Origin: Gymnogyps californianus
Lineage: Eukaryota; Chordata; Aves; Accipitriformes; Cathartidae
NCBI RefSeq assembly: GCF_018139145.2
Contig: NC_059471.1
Coordinates: forward strand, 213,051,494 to 213,115,493
DNA: 64,000 nt
Reading direction: 5' to 3'
Position numbers and translations under genes: made by a program. Positions within the stretch are counted from its first letter, which is position 1. Each line of letters opens with the position of its first letter. The notes beneath the pieces are model-generated. The model worked only from the letters and a program-made list of their open reading frames with translations. It searched no databases and was not told the origin of the DNA. Below are positions 51,436 through 61,659 of this stretch, piece by piece.

Positions 51436-51579
51436 CTGGGGGGAGTTGGCCGGGAGGGGCGGATTGCTGCTTGGGCATCGGTCAGCGGGTGGTGAGCAAT
51501 TGCATTGTGCAGCACTGGTTTTTCTATTTTTCTTTTTTTTTCCCTCTTTTTTTTTTTTGTTATATTCCTTCTCATTACA

Positions 51580-51608
<29 letters not shown>
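51580..51608 (+). repeat. (ATT)n microsatellite within the LTR
   Basis: About nine ATT units between the TATA box and the ATTAAA signal. The sister LTR at 59612 has about six at the same place, and the minus-strand copy has an interrupted version, so this tract belongs to the element and varies between copies. Confidence 0.85.
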
Positions 51609-51610
<2 letters not shown>

Positions 51611-51650
51611 TTCATTATTATTCCTGTTAGTATTATATTTGACTTTAGTT

Positions 51651-51656
51651 ATTAAA
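51651..51656 (+). promoter_or_regulatory. LTR polyadenylation signal (ATTAAA)
   Basis: ATTAAA in GTTATTAAACCATTC, at the same position in the copy at 60086. It lies about 220 bases downstream of the TATA box, consistent with the R region. Confidence 0.55.
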
Positions 51657-53519
51657 CCATTCTTATCTCAACCCATGAGTTTTACCTTCTTTCCCTTTTC
51701 TGCTCCCCATCCCACTGGGAGCAGGGGGGGAGCAAGGGAACTTCTGCGTGGTGCTTAGCTGCTGGCTGGGGTTAAACCACGACAGTCTGTTTCACTAGCA
51801 CCAGTTCTCAAGGGGGAAAAGCTTTGTATTGACATTTTACAAAGTTAATTTTAGTAACTGATAATTGATGGATCAGTTTTTCTAGTCTAATCTGGTTTCT
51901 TGATCTCTTGATCTCTGCTCTGTCTCCAAATAGGGTCCATTTATTTAATTTGACCCAGCAGCTTGATTATGCACAATAAGGGTATTTTCATTAATTAAGA
52001 TATGAAATGTCTAATGCTCTCAGTGTCCTTTTGCTAGAGATATAAATGCAAAAGAATCACAGACTGGCACAATACCAAAGGGTTCAGAAAGTCACCCGGA
52101 AATTCAGAGATAAAGTAAGGCACCTGAATTCTTCCAATGGGCTAGAACTCTCTAGATGAAACCTTTATATCTGAGAAGCCAGGTAGGGGTCTAGTGAACA
52201 GGCCTGGACCAAGTCTCAACAGATCTGCAGTACAAACCTGGAGAGGAGACTCCAGGTCTTTGCTTCCTTGCCTTTTTACAGCAGAGGTTTTTCAAATGGG
52301 GGAGGGAAGAAGAATTAACAGACAGCGAACTTGGGAGATGAGAGGGCAGGCAATGAAACATATCCTCCCTACTGGTATCTGCCACAACCCTTGGCAGTCA
52401 GAGCCTTTAGGAGTTTCTATAGATGCAAGCAGTTTTTCAGGCTTTCATGTTCTCGGCAAGGCAGTTTCCTGGACCGGACCGCTCTGAGCTGTGGACAGCA
52501 GAGAACCCCTCCTGCTCTGCCCCACGGTTTCCTTGGGGTCCTACTTGGTTCTGTTGCACAACGTCAAACCAAGCCACGGGCTTCGCGCTTCCAGCCTCAC
52601 AAGTGGAAAATGTGCATCATGTCCTGCTCTGTCTGTGCAGATATCAAAAGGCTTTATGCAGGAGCTCACTTAACTTTATGAAAGCAGTGAGTTGTTCTTT
52701 AATGAGGGCTAAGTACCCCTTTTTCCACTTTTTCTGCTGGTTTGGAGTGGAAGCTCTTTGGAAAAGGATTTTTACCGTGTTGCTAGCATTACTTAAGTGG
52801 GGGCACAGACACATTAATAATAGAAAGTAAATGCTATTAAAAAGGAGGCCGGCCCCCATAAGCAGACCAACCTTCAAGTAGCAATTTTAATGAAAATACT
52901 GTGAATAATAATGGACTAAAAATCTGAACGTATACAAATAACAAAAGGCATTTGCAATGCTGCATAGAAGAAGGAATTTTAATGTTTAAAAAACAGTCAT
53001 TCTGCTAACGTCAAACTAGAGCTGGTTGACGTTTTTCCATTGACAGAGAAATTAATCGGACAAAAATTGTTTACTACAGTGACTGTGACTGCTAAATTTT
53101 CTAGTTGCCACTGAAATGACCCCTTTCCCCCATACACTTATTGCAGTTTGAATGACATTTTGAAAGAAACCTTGTGACTGGGGACATGACTCAATGATTG
53201 CTTCGCAATTCTGTTAATGTGTGTTAATAAGTTATCCCCACAGTATTGATGCAGTAAAAGAAAAAATGCTAGGGGTCTGCAATGCAGGGCACTCTCAAAA
53301 ACTCATTTTACTTGGGTCTGTGCATGCTCCCAGCCCCATGAAGGTAAAATGGCATCACTTGAACACCTGTGTCTCAGCCAAGGGGCTGGGTGTTTTAGCT
53401 AACAGTTAAAGGTAGTAAATTTTTTAACTGCAGTGACAGATAACTGTCTTGTTGTATCCACAAATTACGTAAAAAACCCTAGAAACCATTTCAACTTTCT
53501 GATAAAATTTAGGACTTTA

Positions 53520-53586
53520 GTATTTTTCCTATTTCTTCTCTTCTTTATTCTTTCCCTTCTTTCTCTGTCTTTTTCCCCCTTTTTCT
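53520..53586. repeat. Polypyrimidine tract
   Basis: About 67 bases of almost pure C and T on the plus strand, followed 40 bases later by a run of 15 A (about 53626-53640). A low-complexity tract of the kind that can form triplex DNA; no function is inferred. Confidence 0.7.
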
Positions 53587-54687
53587 CAGTTATTTCCTCT
53601 GTGGAAAAAAAAGGTTTCTTATTTAAAAAAAAAAAAAAAGTTTTCCTTACAGTTCTTTGTGTTTTCCCAAGTATTTCCAGTAAGGAAACAGGTGACAAAA
53701 CAGAAATAAATGGGGAAAAATAACATCCATAACCGGAAAATTCCAGGGAGCCAAAATATTGCTGATTCAGCTTTAAGCACAATGACATTTGAGACTGTGT
53801 TGAATTATTTTTAGAGACAGCAAAAGGTTTTGATTTCTTCAGTTCCAACGCAGAAGGAATCAATTAAACTAAATTGTGTGATAGAAACATTAATTTCAAT
53901 TTGAAGTGATATTTTAGACTAAAACATTTCATTTTAATCGAGATGCCATCATAGAATTGTTTTCAATTTTTCATGCAACCTGGAATAAAAAAAGAAAATA
54001 TTACCTCAAATTATTGGCTTATTTATCAGAGTGCAACAGCTTCTTTTTATTTCTGTAACTGGGTTTATGTTGAATTTTAACATACTTTTCTGAATCTATC
54101 TTTTTACTATTACAAAGACATTGAGAAAATTAATAAAGCCATTTTACAGAAACTGAGTCATATAAAAACAAGGATTTAATAAATTTCTAAAAAATATACA
54201 GAAAAGTAGTCTCTTGAATGATAAAGGGCATCTTATAAGGGTCATCATCTGAGAAGGCTTGGTTGCTAGGAGACCATCACTAAAGGTGGTCAGGATAACA
54301 TGTTTTATTTCAAATAAAAACGTTAATTAGTGTGCATGTTTAACAGGTAATATATAAAGATATCAGGTATCTGTTGATGTAAAAGTATATATGGAAAAGA
54401 ACAGGATTAAGTTAAATTTTTTAGTGGAAATCAAACAGCCTCAACAGGTACAGAGAGTCCTCTTCTTTGGTTAAAATATATCTATAAAAGCACAAAATTG
54501 TTAATGAGTCTAACCCTGATGCAAAGTTCATGTTGCTTGTTGTAACGTTCATTACTTCTATTGTATAAAAAACACAACATAAAAAGCTTCAGTTCATAAA
54601 AACTGCAGCTGCAGACTTTGTCATGCATGTGAAGACCAGAACTGTACAAAATGGACTTTGGAAAGAAAAGACAGTATATTAATAGGG

Positions 54688-54703
54688 AAAAAAAAAAAAA
54701 AAG
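54688..54703. repeat. Poly(A) run of 16
   Basis: A homopolymer without AATAAA just upstream, so I see no retrocopy signature. Taken as a simple repeat. Confidence 0.75.
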
Positions 54704-56361
54704 GATGAATTCTCATGCATGCAATGGTGTCTGCACAGTGAGAGAAAGTTGGGAGATACAATAAGAATTGAGCAAGGCTGCAAAACTAGTCTGGGGCTTG
54801 AACTTCATTATGGGTCAGTGATACAATCCCATGCTAAGGTCACACTTTCTCCTTTGTCAGAATACACAGCCTCACAAAAATCCTCAGTGAAGCCTTGTTC
54901 CTCAGTTGTTTAAACCATTGAAATTTTGATAGGGTAATTAGGATGTCACAAAACATTGGGGATGGATTGTCATTCTGGGAACGGCACACTTAAATGATGG
55001 AGGCTCTTACAGAGCTACACGAAGGTTGCAGTTTTGTCAATAGGTTGGGAGAAAATGACACCTGAAGTACATCTTATGTTCCAGTTAGGAGAGAAGGCAG
55101 AACAGGGAAGAAAAGAATCCAAGTACACATCTTTCAAATCTGACACTGATGAATGATTTGAATCCCTACATGTCCTTCAAAAATTAAATGCTTAAGGGAA
55201 ATTTTCAGAACACTTTCTGCCAAACCAGAGTAGGTTCTATGGCTTCTAACACCCCTCATGAATGACATTCAAGTTTTACTCAGTTATAATATTTCCATGT
55301 TTATTTACTAGGTGTAATGTTACACGTTCATCGGTAAATACAGAAAAAATGTGATTCGTAAACATTTTCTGGGCTAGAATTACTTTATTTCATTCTCATT
55401 GTCGACAATACCCTTTTCAGGATATGAAATATACTGTTAGCAAATCTCAACACAAATGTAGCAAAACTAGTAAAAAAAATTACCAAATCTGCATTATTTA
55501 AAGCATTCCATTTTAATAAATATACATTTGAAAAGATTTCTCAATTTTTGTTCCAAAGCCTAAAGACTGTAGGGTTTTATGAAGAGCTTCTTAAAGCTTT
55601 AAAAATGTGCATAAAAATTAATCGTGCAAATGAATGTAAGTTTGCAATATTTGTATCACAAAGATTTCTGTCAAAAAAACACAGTTGGAAATAACATGCT
55701 GTTTGTCGTGTAATTGTTACTATTCACTAAAGCAGAAAAAGCAAGTGCAGAGAGCTAAAGAACTGACAGCCTAGTCATTTAAAACTACAGGTTGTCTCCT
55801 GGATGACAATAGTTTTCGAAGTAGAGCCTAACCCATGCCGAGAAGTTGCTTGCTGGAAGTATATATAGGATAATATTTTAACACTTTAGTTGAATAGAGT
55901 TTTTTTTAATTTTTAAAATAAGGAAATGTTACTCAGAAAATGTGGGGAATGCAAGAATGGCATATGATCTGTTTTGGTTTTTATTTCACAATGTTTGTTT
56001 ATGCACAAATACCTAAATTCTAGATTAATTATGGAAGTTGATTTAAACCTCGTAGTTGGAGACTGAAGAACTGAATTTCCTATTATGCTCCAGGAAGCCA
56101 AAACCGGTGATGGGAATTTGTTTAACTTGCAGAAAAACAAAACATGTTGTCTAAGATGTGGCTGCCTCTGCGAATAGCGTCCGTGCAGGGGTGAGTATTG
56201 CCCTAGTGACACTCTCACGTTCATGTTGCCCATTGTCAAACACACAGACACGCCGATCTGCGAAATGCAAATATTTACAAGGTGCAAAAGAGAATATTCA
56301 AAACTGAGCTGTGAAGCAGTAGGGATGAATTTAGGAGAAATCAGTTCTCAACCCTCTGTAC

Positions 56362-56425
56362 TTGAAAAAAGTAATTTAATTTTTCTGGGCAATCATTTCC
56401 CGTCTATGAAATGAAGATAATAATT
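56362..56425 (+). repeat. MIR-like SINE fossil
   Basis: CTTGAAAAAAGTAATTTAAT, TTTTCTGGGCAATCATTTCC, CGTCTATGAAATGAAGATAA, TAATTCC follow the MIR core order (CTTGGGCAAGTCACTTAACC..., TCTGTGCCTCAGTTTCCTC..., ATCTGTAAAATGGGGATAATAATA) closely enough for a clear call. It lies just upstream of the exon-like pair. Confidence 0.75.
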
Positions 56426-56499
56426 CCTTCTTGTCTGCTAGGTAAAACTGGTGGGAAAAGAAGTATTATTTTTATAAGTTTGCGGAAGTGGGTAAAAGA

Positions 56500-56889
56500 A
56501 TGGCAGATGAACTAACTGATTCTTACACACAGGTAAGAAGAAATAAGTGTATGTTTTCATTAAACTGCTGAGCAGAAAGCCCTTATTTTTCATTTGATCA
56601 TATTGAAATAATGATACTTCATAAAATCAGATACTTAGGTTGACAATATTATGACCTATGGCTCATATTAGTATAGACATACCCTCAAGCTGAAGTTGCA
56701 GGCAAGTCTTCTTGGCTGATTCACAATGATTTTATTAAAATTGTTGAGGATTAGATCTAGTTGATCAGCAGCAACTAAGTAGAATTAACAATTTTTATTG
56801 TAGTTCGATAATGACCGGCTGGAGCTAGGATCTGCACAAAGACAGCCAGATCCCCCACCGAAACCCAAACAAAGAAAGCACCAGCAAGG
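56500..56889 (+). other. Exon pair-like arrangement, possible start of an unknown gene
   Basis: ATG at 56500 in a strong initiation context (A at -3, G at +4) opens 11 codons (MADELTDSYTQ) that end in CAG next to GTAAGA at 56533. After 271 bases an acceptor (AATTTTTATTGTAG) precedes 56804, and the joined frame stays open for 28 more codons to a consensus donor, AGG next to GTGAGT at 56890. In the second segment only this frame is open; its peptide runs FDNDRLELGSAQRQPD and then is Pro/Lys/Gln-rich. No family is recognised. Four signals agree, but each can occur by chance in 64 kb, and no further exon was found. Confidence 0.25.
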
Positions 56890-59875
56890 GTGAGTTCATA
56901 TAGCTCAAAGAGATGTTTGAAGAGGTTTAACAAAACCTCAAACAGTAAACCAGAGCTTTGGAAAATACTATTCCTAGGATTGCAATTAAAAAAACCCAAC
57001 TTCCGTTGAATAGACAGCTTTTTTTGCTTTATGTTAACAAAGCACACTGTATTAATAAATCTCTGGAGATGTTATAGTAACTCCAACTTGATTTAAATGT
57101 AAGAAATAAGGCATATTAGATTTCAAGAGGATTCGCAAAGCCCTCAGCAGTTTTGTCCCAACTGCTACTACTATTTATTTTGTGTATTTGCTCTTCCTGG
57201 TTCATCCCATCTAGCTTTAGGCACCTAAACTCCTGGTCATGAGGCAGGTTCATGTCTTAGGTGCACTAAACTGTCCTCTGAAGTTGCTGATCTTTTTCTG
57301 TTGACAAGAAAGAAATCTGGGACTCTTCCTCACGTACGTCATTTTAAATGACAGGTCCAATCTTTAGTGGTTTACTCATGGTTATTACAGGTCATAGGTT
57401 ATTGATGAACCTCTATGTTTTATTCATGCATCACCTGTCTATATTTTTCATTAGGTGTTGCAGTAAATGTAATACTTGCTTCAAGTTCTGTTGGTGTTGT
57501 CTGTATTTAATTTCAGTATTCTATGTGTCTTTGAATCTGGACCGTTGAAATCAATAGGTATTTTAAGACTCACTTCAAGGGCAGCAGGGTGAGATCCTAC
57601 CCCTCCTCTGAAATTTCGTGCGCTTTAGAAGTAAGTCAAATAATTAACAGTGTAATAATAAAGGAGGATAATTCTTTTTTGGCCATGAACGACAGCAATA
57701 TGCATGATCCCCTGAGATTCACGAACCTTTGTCTCTGATTTTAATAAAGCTTGGATTTGATGATAACTGCATTTTCCTGTCTGCCTTTGTGCAAACGTTG
57801 TCGTACCAGACACAGGGAATTAGTGGGTGCACAATGAATTACGGACTTGGACCTACCTGGGAGGTGCATAAGGATGCTCTTGCCTTTCTTGGCCAGGCGT
57901 TATTCGCAGACTTAAATTCAGATTTCATCAACAGTGCATAATACAGTGCTGTGCTGTATGAATAGCACAAACTGAATTCTGTTTGTCACTTAGTGATGAA
58001 ATATTTCAATAGCAAAGGATGTTTTTAACGGCTCTTTAGAGCCGTACATGTGTATGTCCTTCTGACCAAAGAACAGAGAAGTACTGGGTAACAAATAATG
58101 TTTTCTGTAAAACATCAGACCTTACATCAAAGTAAAAAATGACTGACATGGTTTCACTTATTACAAGTATAGAAAAATATTTCTATATAATTAATTCTGA
58201 AAGTAAGGTTTATATCTGTTACTAAAGAACAGACGTTTGTTCCCTGCTTTATTCTATATATTTCTTTGCCTTCAGCTAGTAATCTTTCTTTGAAATACCA
58301 TGGAAACAAGCAAATATGCCTCATTAAACTTTCCTTGCAGGGAAGAAGAGGAAAAAAAAAAACAGAAAAAGCAGAGAATTTTTAAATCATGGAGTAGGAA
58401 AGAATAAAATAGAGAGGGTGATTAGATTGTTCTTCTTAATTCTTCCAGGGAAAGTAGGATAATTTGCTGGGAAAAAAAACACCGCAACAACTTACTTCCT
58501 GATTCTCCTCTCTCTAGTTGGACTGTTTTCCAGCTGTATACTACATTATTACTTCACATTTTGCAGTCATGCCGATCACTGTAAGATATGAGTTACAGCT
58601 GATACCTAGCAGTCCCTTAGTATAGCTAAAATAATGCTTTTATATATGATTTTCTAAGAGATTTTGTTTAGATTCCTATAAAACAGTATTTTGAAATGCA
58701 AACCTTGTATAAATTAACATCTAGCTGACAGTTTATACATAGACGTGTTTAGAAATATTTCCTTGCTATCGAAAAAGAGGGTCAGATTTCCAATGAGACC
58801 ACTAAATTTAGTAAAGCTATGCTGATATATACCAGTTAAGGACTCAGATAAGGAAAAATTATTAAACCAGAATTTGTAACTATACTCTTTAATAAGGGAT
58901 TTAAAATTGCTTTTTACTTAGAAACAATTTCAGATTTCAGCAATATACCTTGCTGTGCCTTCATATGTCATTGAGATCTTAATGAATTGGTTGTGGAAGA
59001 TCCACACGTCACTGTTAGTTAGAATCCCCCTCCACGTTTGCCCGATACACGTCCCATAGCCTTAACTAAGGCAATGCCTGTGAGGGACATGTCTTGAAAT
59101 TAAACTCCACTCTTCAGAATAGCCCCCTAATCTTAAAGACAAACTTGGTAGTGAAAGGGATATTGATTTAGCTGAGTTAGTAGTTTGCACCCTGAAATCT
59201 ACTTTAACAAAAAAAAGATCAATAAATGACTTTCTTAGATCAGTCTACGTTTTTATTTAGCTGGTGGGAGGTGTAATTCATTTCCCAATGTGTTAATTTC
59301 TAACAGTGCGAAGGTAAATGTTCTCAAGACCCCTTTACACTGACACGACTCAAAGCTAAAGGGAGAAATAATGCAAGCTGCATACCCGTGCGAGCCTGGA
59401 GGCAGCCAGAGAACGGCACATATCTAGAGACTGAGAGCATGCATGAATGCGTATCAGACAACAAGGACTGTCAGAACAAGCAGATTCCTACTGCAGCTCC
59501 TTGAACTCTTGTATCTGGGTTATGTCCCCATTTAGGACAGTCCTGGAGTACCCAGATCCCATGCTTGGTTTCACTACCCCTTTTAAAAAACCTGAGAAGG
59601 CCATAATAGGTAGTCCTGGTTTCAGCTGGGATAGAGTTAATTTTCCTCTTAGTAGCTGGTACAGTGCTGTGTTTTGGTTTTATTGTGAGGATACTGTTGA
59701 TAACACGCTGATGTTTTGGTTGTTGCTAAGTAGCGCTTATCCTAAGTTAAGGACTTTTCAGTTTCCCATGCTCTGCCAGCAAGCAGGTGTGCAAGAAGCT
59801 GGGAGGGAGCACGGCCAGGGCAGCTGACCCGAACTAGCCAAAGGGGTATTCCATACCATGGAACGTCATGCCCAG

Positions 59876-59883
59876 TATATAAA
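59876..59883 (+). promoter_or_regulatory. LTR TATA box
   Basis: TATATAAA in the same context as at 51428. Would have driven retroviral transcription in the plus direction. Confidence 0.65.
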
Positions 59884-60085
59884 CTGGGGGGAGTTGGCCG
59901 GGAGGGGTGGATCGCTGCCGGGGCATTGGTCAGCGGGCGGTGAGAAATCGCATTGTGCATCACTGGGTTTTTTTTTCCTTTTTTTCCCTCTTCTTTTTTT
60001 TTGTTATATTCCTTTTCATTGCATTTATTATTATTATTATTATATTTCATTATTATTCCTGTTAGTATTATATTTTACTTTAGTT

Positions 60086-60091
60086 ATTAAA
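60086..60091 (+). promoter_or_regulatory. LTR polyadenylation signal (ATTAAA)
   Basis: ATTAAA at the place matching 51651 of the sister LTR, downstream of a shorter (ATT)n tract (about 60025-60042). Confidence 0.5.
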
Positions 60092-60224
60092 CCATTCTTA
60101 TCTCAACCCATGAGTTTTACCTTCCTTCCCTATTCTGCTCCCCATCCCACTGGGAACGGCGGGGAAGTGAGGGAGCAGCTGCATGGTGCTTAGCTGATGG
60201 CTGGGATTAAACCGGAACATTGGT

Positions 60225-61240
60225 GAACTAGCTGGGTGAGGAAGAGGCACGCTTCATCTATGCATGGCCTTCCTCGTGACGGTGTCCACCTTCCCCACCT
60301 CCGGAGAGCTGCCAGTTCATAACGTCCCAGCAACTGGAGCTCTGCTGGAATTAAACATCATTCTGAGAGTTTTTCCCATTGAATGTCCCAATTTTTATCT
60401 ACCTGAAGTAGATTTAAGTAATTAGCTCTGTGATTCAGTTTCTGTATTAATCCCGGGCCATTTTCAGAGGAATACAGCGTGTGAGGGGGGACGATTCAGC
60501 AAAACATACTGATGAACTAAATTTAGAGCTTGATTTCCAATGAAACATTTAAATAAACAAACAAAAATTCCCCAGGAAGATCGGAAATGTAATAGCATTA
60601 ACCCTGTGCCAAGAAAAGTGATAGATCCTAAAGTGATTGCCTATTCGAGCAAAGAAATAAGTCATGTCAAAAAAATATCCACACTTTGAAAATCATTTGG
60701 TAAAGCATCTCAAGCTGTGCAGCCCTGCTGCAGCCACATTACTAATGGGAGGTAAAGGCAATAATTGTCTAGGATTTCCTGCCATGTCATTGCCTTTTTG
60801 CTGACCCGCAAAATCCAAAATGCCAGTGTCTCCAGGAGGGAAACAAGTACCTATAACAAGATCCTCAAGTGACTGTAGACCAGAACACTGTGAGTACAGC
60901 ACAGCCCGACCAGTCATTAAAGATTTGGTCCAAGAAAATGGTTTTTTTCCAAAAAATTATTCAGGTTTTATAATTCTATTCCTACAACTGAAAATCACAG
61001 TCCTTTGAGGCAGAAAGAAAATTCATCAGCGCCTTCAGTGAAGGTTGTTCTTTTTGAAAGGCAAAGGTGTTATTCTAAAGATTTTAATGGCAAAATGTGT
61101 TATTCTAGTTATCTGACTTCCTACATGACAAATATCACTTTATAACCCATGCCCTTAAGCTTGATAATTTGTGGTTGAACTGGAGCACATCCTTGTGTTA
61201 AGGAAAGACTCGTGGAAAGACTTCCATTCTTGATGGGAAA
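60225..61240. other. Unique non-coding DNA
   Basis: No gene or repeat is recognised. Frames of 62-74 codons on both strands at 60693-61008 overlap each other and lack motifs. Confidence 0.55.
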
Positions 61241-61244
61241 ATTT

Positions 61245-61655
61245 GAAGTGATGGAGTTGAGGAGAGGCTGAGAGGGCTTCACTTGTTTAACCTGGAAAGA
61301 GAAGGCTTATGGAGGTCTTACCAATATATGGAAATACCTGATGCGGGAGTAAAGAAGACAGAGTGGGACCTTTCTCAGTGGTGCCCAGTGACAGGACAAC
61401 AGGCAGAGGGCACAAATTAAAATACAGGAAATTCCATTTAAATGTATGAAAAAAACTTTTACTGTACGGGTGATCAAATACTAAACAGATTGCCCAGAGA
61501 GATTGCAGAGTCCCTGTCCTTGGAGATATTCAAATCCTAACCAGACACAGCCCTGAACAATCTGCTGTAGATGACTCTTCTTTGAGCAGGGGGGTGGGAC
61601 AAGATGATCTCCAGAGGCCCCTTCCAACCTCAACCATCTTGTGTTCCTGTGATGA
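61245..61655 (+). mobile_element. CR1 LINE 3' part, plus strand
   Basis: GGAGTTGAGGAGAGGCTGAG, TTGTTTAACCTGGAAAGAG, TTTCTCAGTGGTGCCCAGTG, ACAGGACAACAGGCAGAGGG, AGATTGCCCAGAGAGATTGC, CCTTGGAGATATTCAAATCC and CTTCCAACCTCAACCATC follow the CR1 order from late ORF2 to the 3' end. The terminal octamers are decayed (TTGTGTTCCTGTGATG). 5'-truncated, moderately diverged and non-coding now. Confidence 0.9.
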
Positions 61656-61659
61656 ACCA

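Larger units (their letters stand above)
51164..51784 (+). mobile_element. Solo LTR of an avian ERVL-like endogenous retrovirus
   Basis: A complete LTR of 621 bases with terminal inverted repeats of at least 11 bases (TGTCGTGGTTT at the start, AAACCACGACA at the end), TATA box, (ATT)n tract and ATTAAA signal. GTCTG stands perfectly on both sides (51159-51163 and 51785-51789), a 5-base target duplication that fixes both ends. There is no internal retroviral sequence, so it is a solo LTR left by recombination. The perfect duplication and intact ends imply a comparatively young insertion. Short frames of 65-95 codons inside come from the microsatellite and are not genes. Confidence 0.96.
51790..59605. 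other. Non-coding DNA between two solo LTRs
   Basis: This lies between two LTRs of the same family and orientation but is not a provirus interior. No gag, protease, reverse transcriptase or integrase motif is seen, and each LTR has its own target duplication. The block holds a MIR relic at 56362, a pyrimidine tract and A-run near 53520-53640, an A16 run at 54688, a GC-richer patch open in several frames at 52194-52830, and the exon-like pair at 56500-56889. Confidence 0.6.
59612..60219 (+). mobile_element. Solo LTR, same ERVL-like family
   Basis: 608 bases, very similar throughout to the LTR at 51164 (for example AGTAGCTGGTACAGTGCTG, AGCGCTTATCCTAAGTTAAG and the TATA region are identical). 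Its first base appears changed (AGTCCTGG where TGTCCTGG is expected), and the end reads AAACCGGAACA. TAGGT (59607-59611) and TTGGT (60220-60224) flank it, a 5-base duplication with one change. The more decayed ends suggest it is older than the copy at 51164. No internal genes; a solo LTR. Confidence 0.94.

Noticed and set aside
51790..59605. Interior of a full-length provirus between the two plus-strand LTRs
   Set aside because: Each LTR has its own 5-base target duplication, and no retroviral protein motif is present between them.
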